Assembly (NCBI RefSeq): GCF_000382265.1
Contig: NZ_KB907977.1
Span: forward strand, 124,001 to 188,000
Direction of reading: 5' to 3'
Length of the DNA stretch: 64,000 nt
From: Yoonia vestfoldensis DSM 16212
Lineage (GTDB): Bacteria > Pseudomonadota > Alphaproteobacteria > Rhodobacterales > Rhodobacteraceae
The notes below the pieces were generated by a model, which was not told the origin of the DNA, ran no database searches, and saw only the letters and a program-made list of their open reading frames with translations. Position 1 is the stretch's first letter; every line of letters begins with the position of its first letter. The position numbers were made by a program, and so were the translations under genes. Of the stretch, positions 57,604 through 64,000 are shown piece after piece.

Positions 57604-58572
57604 ATGGACTTCGCTACCCTTCTGCAAATGCTGGACGCAACACTGCGTCTGGCAACACCGCTTTTGCTGGCCTGTCTGGCCGGTTTGTTTTCAGAGCGGG
57701 CCGGTATCTTTGATATCGGGCTGGAAGGGAAAATGCTGGCGGCAGCTTTCATGTCGGCGGCGATCGCGGCGGTCACGGGCGATGTCTGGCTGGGGCTGCT
57801 TGCGGGGATCGGCGCGTCGCTGGTCCTGTCGGGCATCCACGGGCTCGCGTCGATCACGTTCCGGGGCAATCAGCTGATTTCAGGGGTGGCGATCAACTTT
57901 CTTGCTGCGGGTCTGACTGTCGTCGTCGCGCAAAGCTGGTTCCGGCAAGGCGGGCGCACCCCGCAACTGTCCGGCGACGGGCGGTTCAACCCGATCACCC
58001 TGCCTTTTGCGGAAACGCTCCGCGATGTGCCCGTGATTGGGCCGATTTATTATGAGCTGATTTCGGGGCACACGATCCTTGTCTATGTCGCGCTTTTGGC
58101 GGTTCCGGTGACATGGTGGTTGCTTTATCGCACGCGGTTCGGCCTGCGCCTACGCGCCGTGGGTGAAAACCCTGCCGCTGTCGACACTGCTGGCGTGTCG
58201 GTGGTGGGGTTGCGTTTTGCCGCTGTCGGCATCTGCGGCGTGCTCTGCGGCATCGCGGGGGCCTATCTGGCGACGGCATTGCAGGCCGGTTTCGTCAAGG
58301 ACATGAGCGCGGGGCGCGGCTATATCGCGCTGGCGGCGCTGATCTTTGCCAAGTGGCGGCCGTGGTATGCGCTTTATGCCTGTCTGCTGTTCGGCTTCCT
58401 GCAGGCCTTGTCGTTGCGCCCCGATATCATCACAGGCGTGATCGGCTTCCGCGTCAACGGCCAGTTCCTCGACGTGCTGCCCTATATCCTGACCGTGATC
58501 ATTCTGGCCGGTTTCGTCGGCAAGGCGATCCCCCCCCGTGCAGGAGGCGCGCCCTATGTCAAAGAACGCTGA
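57604..58572 (+). CDS. Nucleoside ABC transporter permease 2
   Basis: 322 aa second BPD_transp_2 permease. Motifs FSERAGIFDIGLEGKMLAAA, FRGNQLISGVAINFLAAGLT and LRAVGENPAAVDTAGVSV. Forms the heteromeric channel with permease 1. Its end overlaps punA by 17 bases. Confidence 0.93.
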   Translation: MDFATLLQMLDATLRLATPLLLACLAGLFSERAGIFDIGLEGKMLAAAFMSAAIAAVTGDVWLGLLAGIGASLVLSGIHGLASITFRGNQLISGVAINFLAAGLTVVVAQSWFRQGGRTPQLSGDGRFNPITLPFAETLRDVPVIGPIYYELISGHTILVYVALLAVPVTWWLLYRTRFGLRLRAVGENPAAVDTAGVSVVGLRFAAVGICGVLCGIAGAYLATALQAGFVKDMSAGRGYIALAALIFAKWRPWYALYACLLFGFLQALSLRPDIITGVIGFRVNGQFLDVLPYILTVIILAGFVGKAIPPRAGGAPYVKER

Positions 58573-59368
58573 AGCGCTTGCCGCGCAGATCAGGGCGATC
58601 GCGGGCGCTGCGCCGGTGCGGCTCGGCCTGATCCTCGGCTCCGGCCTAGGCCATATCGCCGAGGCCGTGGACGGCGTGGCAATCACCTATGACGATCTGC
58701 CGGGCTTTCCCCATGCGGGCGTGTCGGGCCACAACCCCAAGCTGGTGATCGGCGATCTGGAAGGCGTGCGTGTCGCCGTTTTCGGCGGTCGCGCGCATTA
58801 CTATGAAAAGGGCGTACCCGACGTCATGCGCTTGCCGCTGGAGGTGCTGCGCGCCCTTGGCGGGCAGGCGGTGATCGCGACCAATGCCGCAGGGTCGATG
58901 CAGGCGGATATGCCCACAGGGTCGATCATGTGCATCAACGATCACATCAATTTCTCGGGCCTGAACCCGCTGATCGGGGAACCCACCGATGCGCGCTTTG
59001 TCCCGATGAAGGACGCCTATGACCCCGCGATCCGCACCGCCCTGCGCGCGGCGGCGGATAGCACGGGCACCGAGATGGCCGACGGGATTTACGCCTGGTA
59101 TTCCGGCCCGTCGTTCGAAACCCCTGCCGAAATCCGCGCGATCGCGATGCTGGGGGCCGATGCCGTGGGCATGTCCACCGTGCCAGAGGTGATCCTTGCC
59201 CGTTTCCTTGGTCTGAAATCCGCCGCGATTTCCACCATCACCAATATGGCAGCGGGATTAAGCGACGAAGCAATCAGCCACGAACACACCAAGGCGATGG
59301 CCCCCATCGGTGCCGCCAAGCTGGAAACGGTGCTGCGCGCCTATCTGCGCGGACTGGCCACAGTGTGA
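58556..59368 (+). CDS. punA: Purine-nucleoside phosphorylase
   Basis: 270 aa trimeric-type PNP: GLILGSGLGHIAEAVDG (phosphate site), PGFPHAGVSGHNPKLVIGDL, GGRAHYYEKG, ATNAAGSMQADMPTG and the base pocket TNMAAGLSDE. Cleaves imported purine nucleosides to base and ribose-1-phosphate. An ideal AGGAGG sits before ATG 58556. It completes the uptake pathway with the transporter. Confidence 0.94.
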   Translation: MSKNAEALAAQIRAIAGAAPVRLGLILGSGLGHIAEAVDGVAITYDDLPGFPHAGVSGHNPKLVIGDLEGVRVAVFGGRAHYYEKGVPDVMRLPLEVLRALGGQAVIATNAAGSMQADMPTGSIMCINDHINFSGLNPLIGEPTDARFVPMKDAYDPAIRTALRAAADSTGTEMADGIYAWYSGPSFETPAEIRAIAMLGADAVGMSTVPEVILARFLGLKSAAISTITNMAAGLSDEAISHEHTKAMAPIGAAKLETVLRAYLRGLATV

Positions 59369-59693
59369 GATCTCGGCAGGTTGTTCATCTGGTGCGGAGT
59401 TAAGCTGCGTGCGCCGGGCTTCAGCCGAGGATTCCGACGGATGAACACCCCAGATCAGAACGCCCGGACCACGTTTTATGGCCGAAACCTGACCGTTGTG
59501 CGCTTTCGGGGAAGCTGGCGCCTTTCACGCGCAAGGCAGCCGATCTTCTGGAGCAGCTTTGCCATGTCATCCTTCTGGGCCCTTCGCGTCCCTGACGCGA
59601 GGAGGTCTGACGTAGTGGCAAACCACACTTTCAAATGTCTCAATCAGGCAAGCAAGAGCGTTGCCAGAACCAAACCGATCGGAGACCGGACAA
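59369..59693. other. Non-coding stretch at the left of a foreign islet
   Basis: 325 bases after punA with no intact gene. The first 140 bases resemble an IS481-type end (see the mobile-element entry). The remainder has several frames open by chance but none with coding character. The ribosome-binding site of the DUF1629 gene lies at its right end. Confidence 0.5.
59382..59520 (+). mobile_element. Probable IS481-type transposase 5' fragment
   Basis: TGTTCATCTGGTGCGG at 59382 looks like an IS end starting with TG. A frame from ATG 59441 reads MNTPDQNARTTFYGRNLTVV, which resembles IS481-family N-termini (MNxHKNARTTPHGR-like) before it decays. Only the left end is present. The assignment is by eye and tentative. 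Confidence 0.4.
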
Positions 59694-60311
59694 ATGCCTG
59701 AACAAGCTATGTGGGTAAGCCGCGCTTTGAATGATATGTCGTTGATCAAGATGTTTACTTCCAACTTGTTTGAGACAAATAAAGATATCGCAATCGACGG
59801 GATCGATGCAAATTGGCGAGGAGAGTCACGGCTAGCCGGAAGCTTCCCGACGGAATTATATGGAAAGTTTCACGACCAACGCTTTGGAAAGTTGCCTGAT
59901 TTCTTTACGGCAGGTAGCCATTGGGTCATGTCGTCGACCATGCGAGAGGTCTTCAATCGCTTCAACTTGGGTCAGACCGCCTTCTATCCGACGCGATTGT
60001 TCCAGCACGACCGCAAAACATTGATTGAAGGCGACTATTGCTGCGTGAGCTTCGGCGAAGCCCACCGCGTTTTCGTTCCTGAGGAATCGCCAAAGTTGCC
60101 TCGTTTTGGGACCCACCGGTGGAAACTCGGGGGCGGGGAGATTGATGGCGATGTTGCTGTGCGACGGTCCGCCATCCCCGATGTTGACGTGTTCCTCGAC
60201 CCTCAAATGTGGGAGGTCCTGTTTCTGAGCGACAGGATTGTTCAGTCGCTGAAGGCAGCGAAGCTCACGCGGCGATTGGGGCTGCGAAAGTGCCGCATCG
60301 TCCAGAGTTAG
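59694..60311 (+). CDS. DUF1629 / Imm11-like immunity-type protein
   Basis: 205 aa. The order KFHDQRFGKLPDFFTAGSHW, VFNRFNLGQTAFYPTRLFQHDR, and the C-terminal LFLSDRIVQSLKAAKLTRRLG with CRIVQS fit the Imm11/DUF1629 family, predicted immunity proteins of polymorphic toxin systems. No toxin gene adjoins. Codon use is AT-richer and less biased than its neighbours, and it lies between two insertion-sequence remnants, so it was probably acquired. GGAG precedes ATG 59694; TTG 59661 is less likely. Confidence 0.65.
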   Translation: MPEQAMWVSRALNDMSLIKMFTSNLFETNKDIAIDGIDANWRGESRLAGSFPTELYGKFHDQRFGKLPDFFTAGSHWVMSSTMREVFNRFNLGQTAFYPTRLFQHDRKTLIEGDYCCVSFGEAHRVFVPEESPKLPRFGTHRWKLGGGEIDGDVAVRRSAIPDVDVFLDPQMWEVLFLSDRIVQSLKAAKLTRRLGLRKCRIVQS

Positions 60312-60509
60312 GTCTCACCGCCAAAAGGCGGCGGTTGCGATGGCGAAGCAAAAGGCGGCAGAGCACCGTCCTTCTCCGGTTGCGCAGCGTCGCCAATCAT
60401 CTACGCGAGGCTTGCCATCGGGCTTCAGGAACAGGGGCTCCGGGCGCGCAATCTGCACTTTGGTCAGCCAGAAGCGATCAGACAGTTCGCACCGCACAAT
60501 TCTAGGCAT
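60312..60509 (-). pseudogene. IS5-type transposase remnant with internal deletion
   Basis: A 64-codon minus-strand frame joins two pieces of an IS5-family transposase. The first 39 codons (SDRFWLTKVQIARPEPLFLK then PDGKPRVDD) match the N-terminus, usually WLTEAQMARLEPFFPKSHGK then PRVDD. The last 25 (WRRCATGEGRCSAAFCFAIA then TAAFWR) match the transposase C-terminus, usually DWRRVATRYDRC... The central catalytic DDE region is gone. A nearby AGGTCT/AGACCT pair (60311-60316 and about 60521-60526) might be residual terminal repeats. Confidence 0.6.
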
Positions 60510-60672
60510 GAATTATGCAAAAGACCTGAAATCAATGGGTCCTGTTTTCGGAGCGACACCGCCCCACGTGACGGAAATGCTGCGAACGCAGCTTAATCCG
60601 TGTGTGAGCATTTGACACAGGTCTCTGAAACGTCTTTGTTGCGCGCAGCGGCACAAGCCCCTGGAACAGCCC
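60510..60672. other. Intergenic region upstream of tauE
   Basis: 163 bases with no gene. TTGACA at 60612-60617, 17 bases, TTTGTT at 60635-60640 is a possible promoter for the exporter (weak -10). The right boundary of the foreign islet lies somewhere here. Confidence 0.45.
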
Positions 60673-61590
60673 ATGCTCATTTACCTTCCTATCGCCGAGG
60701 TTTCGGTGAATGCCTTTCTGTTACTCGGGTTGGGCGGTGCTGTGGGTGTGCTGTCGGGGATGTTCGGCGTCGGCGGCGGCTTCCTTATCACGCCCTTGCT
60801 GTTCTTTATCGGCATTCCGCCCGCAGTGGCCGTGGCCACCAGCACCAACCAGATCGTCGCCTCGTCGATTTCCGGCGTGCTTGCGCATTTCAAGCGCAAG
60901 ACCGTCGATCTGCCCATGGGCATGGTGCTGCTGGTCGGCGGGTTGATCGGGTCGGCCATCGGCATCGTGATCTTCAACTACCTGCGGGCGCTGGGGCAGG
61001 TCGATCTGCTGGTGCAGCTTTGCTATGTCGTCTTTCTGGGCGCCATCGGGATGCTGATGTTCGTCGAAAGCCTGCGCGCGATCAGACGGGCCCGCAAGCC
61101 CGGCGCGCTGCCACAACGGCGCAAGCATAACTGGGTCCATAACCTGCCGTTCAAGATGAAATTCCGGGTGTCGGGCCTTTATATTTCGGTCATTCCGCCG
61201 ATCCTGGTCGGGATGCTGGTCGGTATCCTCGCCGCGATCATGGGGGTCGGCGGCGGGTTCATCATGGTGCCTGCGATGATCTATCTGCTGGGCATGCCGA
61301 CCAAGGTCGTGATCGGCACGTCCTTGTTGCAGATCATCTTTGTCGCCGCTTTCACCACGATGCTGCATGCAACGACGAACCAGACGGTGGACGTGCTGCT
61401 GGCGTTGCTGTTGCTGATCGGCGGCGTGATCGGCGCCCAGATCGGCACACGGATCGGGGTCAGGATGAAGGCCGAACAATTGCGCATCCTGCTGGCGATC
61501 ATGGTGCTGGTCGTCTGCGGCAAGCTCGCCTTCGATCTGCTGGTGATGCCGTCCGAGCTTTATTCGCTTGGCCCCGAGGGACGGTCATGA
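60673..61590 (+). CDS. Sulfite/organosulfonate exporter, TauE/SafE family
   Basis: 305 aa, about eight membrane helices in two halves. Each half carries the GxFGVGGGF-type loop (GMFGVGGGFLITPLLFF, GVGGGFIMVPAMIY) of TauE/SafE anion permeases. Usually thought to export sulfite or sulfoacetate after sulfonate catabolism. Its stop overlaps the TIGR02186 gene as ATGA, the usual pair in Rhodobacterales. No ribosome-binding site is clear. Confidence 0.9.
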   Translation: MLIYLPIAEVSVNAFLLLGLGGAVGVLSGMFGVGGGFLITPLLFFIGIPPAVAVATSTNQIVASSISGVLAHFKRKTVDLPMGMVLLVGGLIGSAIGIVIFNYLRALGQVDLLVQLCYVVFLGAIGMLMFVESLRAIRRARKPGALPQRRKHNWVHNLPFKMKFRVSGLYISVIPPILVGMLVGILAAIMGVGGGFIMVPAMIYLLGMPTKVVIGTSLLQIIFVAAFTTMLHATTNQTVDVLLALLLLIGGVIGAQIGTRIGVRMKAEQLRILLAIMVLVVCGKLAFDLLVMPSELYSLGPEGRS

Positions 61591-62336
61591 TCCGCCTGCT
61601 TGCCCTTTTCATGCTGCTGGCGCTGCCTGCAAAGGCCGAAGAAATCGTGCTGGGCCTCAGCCGTGACGAAGTCGCGATCACCGTCACCTTTCAAGGGTCC
61701 GAAATCGTCGTCTTTGGTGCGGTCAACAGGACGGCCCCGCCACCGCAGGACAGCAACCTTGGCGTTGTTGTCACCATTGCGGGCCCGCGTGAACCCGTCA
61801 CCGTGCGGCGCAAGGCGCGGCGGATGGGCATCTGGGTCAACACGGATGCGGTTTTTGTGAATTCCGCCCCGTCCTTCTATGCGGTCGCCACCAGCGCCCC
61901 GATCGCCGAGATCCTGCGCGAGATCGAAGACCTGCGCTACCGGATCACGATCCCCCGCGCGATCCGGTCGGCGGGGGCGGTCGTCGAAGACAGCGTCGCC
62001 TTCACCGAGGCGCTGATCCGTATCAAGACAGATCAGGACCTCTATCAGATGCTCGAAGGGGCCGTGACGCTGGACCAGGACACGCTGTTCCGCAGCGCGA
62101 TTTCCATGCCCGCCAACCTGATCGAAGGCAATTACGACGTCCGCATCTACCTGACCCGCAACGGTGCCGTGATCGACGATTACACAACCACCATTCCCGT
62201 CAACAAGGTCGGGCTGGAACGCTGGCTTTACAATCTCGCGCATGAACAGGCGTTCATCTATGGACTGCTGTCGCTGGCGATCGCGGTCGGTGCTGGCTGG
62301 CTTGCCTCAGCCGTGTTTTCTCTGCTGCGGCGCTAA
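61587..62336 (+). CDS. TIGR02186 family envelope protein
   Basis: 249 aa. Signal peptide MIRLLALFMLLALPAKA, a beta-rich periplasmic domain, and a C-terminal membrane anchor (FIYGLLSLAIAVGAGWLASA). The family is a Rhodobacterales-type conserved unknown that sits beside TauE/SafE permeases. It may assist or gate that transporter; function is unproven. The stop overlaps the convergent SDR gene by four bases. Confidence 0.85.
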   Translation: MIRLLALFMLLALPAKAEEIVLGLSRDEVAITVTFQGSEIVVFGAVNRTAPPPQDSNLGVVVTIAGPREPVTVRRKARRMGIWVNTDAVFVNSAPSFYAVATSAPIAEILREIEDLRYRITIPRAIRSAGAVVEDSVAFTEALIRIKTDQDLYQMLEGAVTLDQDTLFRSAISMPANLIEGNYDVRIYLTRNGAVIDDYTTTIPVNKVGLERWLYNLAHEQAFIYGLLSLAIAVGAGWLASAVFSLLRR

Positions 62337-63043
62337 CCGCGCCCGATATGCGGCATCTTGGATGCCATGACCATCATGGTCTGCACATTCGCCTCTGGCG
62401 GCAATGACGCCATGTGGAACACCGCGCGGGCCACATCCTCGACCGCCATCGTTGGCAGAGGCGGCAGCCCTTCGGCGGCGCGCTTGACCTCCAGCCCCTG
62501 CACAAGTTCGGTGCGGGCATTGCCGATGTCGATCTGCCCGCAGGCGATATCGAACGCGCGGCCATCCAGCGTCAGCGTCTTGGTCAGGCCCGACACGCCG
62601 TGCTTGCTGGTGGTGTAACACACCGACCCTTCGCGCGGGGTATGGGCCGAAATCGACCCGTTGTTGATGATCCGCCCGCCTTGCGGTGTCTGGTGGCGCA
62701 TCTGGCGGAACGCAGCGCGCGCGCACAGGAACATCCCAGTCAGGTTCACATCCAGCACCGCGCGCCAGTCATCCAACGCAATCTCGTCGATCGTGGTCTG
62801 CGGGCCGAACATCCCTGCATTGTTGAACAGGACATCCAGATGGCCGAAGGCGGTGAAAGCCGCATCGACAGCCCCTTCGTCCGTCACATCGCAAGGCAGA
62901 GGGACCGCATTGGGATGCGCCATTTCGGCCAGCGCCTCGGGCCTGCGCGCGATCAGGCCGACGCGCCAGCCCTGATCCAGAAAATGCAGCGCCGTGGCGC
63001 GACCGATCCCGGCGCTGGCGCCCGTGATGATGATGGTTTTCAT
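62333..63043 (-). CDS. Short-chain dehydrogenase/reductase
   Basis: 236 aa classical SDR. Cofactor motif ITGASAGIGRATALHFLD near residue 5, NNAGMFG near 85, catalytic Ser in INNGSISAH and the YxxxK motif in CYTTSKHGVSGL. Substrate unknown. ATGA overlap with the upstream helicase gene. Confidence 0.9.
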   Translation of the reverse strand: MKTIIITGASAGIGRATALHFLDQGWRVGLIARRPEALAEMAHPNAVPLPCDVTDEGAVDAAFTAFGHLDVLFNNAGMFGPQTTIDEIALDDWRAVLDVNLTGMFLCARAAFRQMRHQTPQGGRIINNGSISAHTPREGSVCYTTSKHGVSGLTKTLTLDGRAFDIACGQIDIGNARTELVQGLEVKRAAEGLPPLPTMAVEDVARAVFHMASLPPEANVQTMMVMASKMPHIGRG

Positions 63044-64000
63044 GAATCCTCGCTTTGCAGTTCGAGTGTGGTGGCAGGCACGTCCAGATCATCCACGCCC
63101 AGCGCCAGTTCGGGCCGCGCCAGCCGGTTGCGCACGACCCAGCGCAATTGCGTTTCCGCCCGCGTGATCGCGACATAGGCAAGACGTTTCCACAAAGGCT
63201 GGCCCGCTTCCATCCGGCCCATGCGGCTTGCCACCTCGATATCGGGGGCGAAAACCTGCACCGTGTCCCATTGCGACCCTTGCGCTTTGTGGATCGTCAC
63301 AGCCGCGCCATGCAGAAAGGTCGCGCCCATCCGCGCCGCAAAGGGGATGAAGGGTTCGGCGTCGCCTTCCAGCTCGATCTTGACGATGCTGGCGGCTGAA
63401 ATGCGCGGGTCTTCGGCTCCCATCACGTGCAGGCGCGAAAAACCGGGCTTCTTGCCGGGGCCAAGATAGATGACCTGCGCGCCTTTGATCAGCCCGCGCG
63501 CCTCCAGATCCAAACGTTTCTTGCGGTGCTTGAGCGGCAGTTCGATCCCGTCGCAGATCAGGGGTTCCCCCGGCAGCAAGGCGTCGGGCGGCGCGTTGAA
63601 CGCAGCGCGGAACGCATGGATCAGCTTGATCCGCGTCGCATTGCGCCAGACCAGACAGGGCGACCGCGCCATCAGATCGGCCTCGACCCGCTGGGCCATG
63701 ACGACGCGCTCGTCGCGGGCGGCGGCCTCGGCCACCATCCGCTCAAAGGCGTAGAAATCCAGCATCGGATCAGCCAGGGCATGGGCCAGATCAAGGATCG
63801 GGTTGTCGGCATCCTGCCGGTGGATACGGCTGAGCGTCAGCACGCGGGATTTGGGCAGGGTTTCGAACACCATGCCGCCACTGGATTGCACGGGCGGCAA
63901 TTGGGCAGGATCACCGAAGAGCAGCAGGGTCGGGAAAATTTCTTTCAGGTCCTCAAACTGCTTGGCATCCAGCATCGAGCTTTCGTCCACAAATCCGATG
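63040..64000 (-). CDS. ATP-dependent DNA helicase, RecD/UvrD_C_2 type (5' end outside window)
   Basis: 320 visible C-terminal residues. The frame opens in IGFVDESSMLDAKQFEDLKE with the Walker B VDE, then LLLFGDPAQLPPV, and ends with helicase motif V/VI elements AVTIHKAQGSQWDTVQVFAP and LAYVAITRAETQLRWV. This is the RecD2/ AAA_30 plus UvrD_C_2 architecture. The N-terminal P-loop lies beyond the right edge. It overlaps the SDR start by ATGA. Confidence 0.88.
   Translation of the reverse strand, partial: IGFVDESSMLDAKQFEDLKEIFPTLLLFGDPAQLPPVQSSGGMVFETLPKSRVLTLSRIHRQDADNPILDLAHALADPMLDFYAFERMVAEAAARDERVVMAQRVEADLMARSPCLVWRNATRIKLIHAFRAAFNAPPDALLPGEPLICDGIELPLKHRKKRLDLEARGLIKGAQVIYLGPGKKPGFSRLHVMGAEDPRISAASIVKIELEGDAEPFIPFAARMGATFLHGAAVTIHKAQGSQWDTVQVFAPDIEVASRMGRMEAGQPLWKRLAYVAITRAETQLRWVVRNRLARPELALGVDDLDVPATTLELQSEDS

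Noticed and set aside
60318..60331. CCGCC-AAAA-GGCGG as terminator of the DUF1629 gene
   Set aside because: It can form a small stem, but it lies inside the IS5 remnant's coding end and has no T-run, so termination is not supported over coincidence.

Overview
The window looks like chromosomal DNA from an alphaproteobacterium of the order Rhodobacterales, probably a marine roseobacter-type lineage. The evidence is: high GC with strong third-position GC; a class I lysyl-tRNA synthetase; the order ureD-ureA-ureB-ureC-(small genes)-ureE-ureF-ureG; an RpoHII-type sigma factor; an Irr-type iron box; a CtrA-like site before comM; the TauE plus TIGR02186 pair; and a short repeat at gene ends of a kind I recall from this order. 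About 93% of the window is coding. No rRNA, tRNA, CRISPR array or intact mobile element was seen.

Layout. 1-4.9 kb: leuC and the start of leuD (leucine synthesis), an anchored RTX-repeat protein, an MscS channel and a small HPF-like protein. 5-10.9 kb: a urease operon on the minus strand, with two extra small genes (a DUF1127 protein and an unknown secreted protein) between ureC and ureE. 11-18.2 kb: a beta-helix (Pectate_lyase_3-type) protein, a DUF4864 protein, lysS, a TerB-like protein, a PBP4-type DD-carboxypeptidase and nadD. 18.3-24.9 kb: a catabolic cluster with a TolB-like gene broken by one in-frame stop, a GH43 beta-xylosidase and an aldo/keto reductase; then, on the plus strand, DUF2306, a second aldo/keto reductase and an FAD oxidoreductase joined by overlapping stop/start codons. 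24.9-31.4 kb: a dimethylglycine dehydrogenase-like FAD-GcvT protein, an unknown anchored protein, a D-2-hydroxyacid dehydrogenase, an SH3 protein and a CDF metal transporter.

31.4-37.1 kb is a minus-strand housekeeping run in which coaBC, dut, an E1-like MoeB/HesA protein with N-terminal membrane segments, and an M3 oligopeptidase each overlap the next by ATGA, preceded by rpoHII. 37.2-42.9 kb: cobU, a histidine phosphatase, a GST, comM, gshB, yraN and rsmI. 43-50.4 kb: an LpoA-like lipoprotein, glnD, murJ, a rhomboid-fold protein lacking its catalytic residues, and trpS. 50.4-53.2 kb: a VOC protein, a universal stress protein, nfu (Fe-S delivery), tsaB and a rimI-like gene. 53.4-59.4 kb: a BMP-type nucleoside ABC transporter operon with a terminator/attenuator after the binding-protein gene, a conserved small unknown between the permeases, and a terminal purine-nucleoside phosphorylase.

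59.4-60.6 kb is the only clearly foreign-looking stretch. It is a small AT-richer islet with a DUF1629/Imm11-like orphan immunity-type gene between a probable IS481-type end fragment and an internally deleted IS5-type transposase remnant. From 60.7 kb the core genome resumes with a TauE/SafE exporter, its TIGR02186 partner, an SDR and a truncated ATP-dependent helicase.

Regulatory signals read directly from sequence: an Irr (ICE) box plus sigma-70 promoter before nfu, an ECF sigma (RpoE-like) promoter before rpoHII, a CtrA-like site before comM, and a five-copy intergenic repeat placed mostly between convergent genes.
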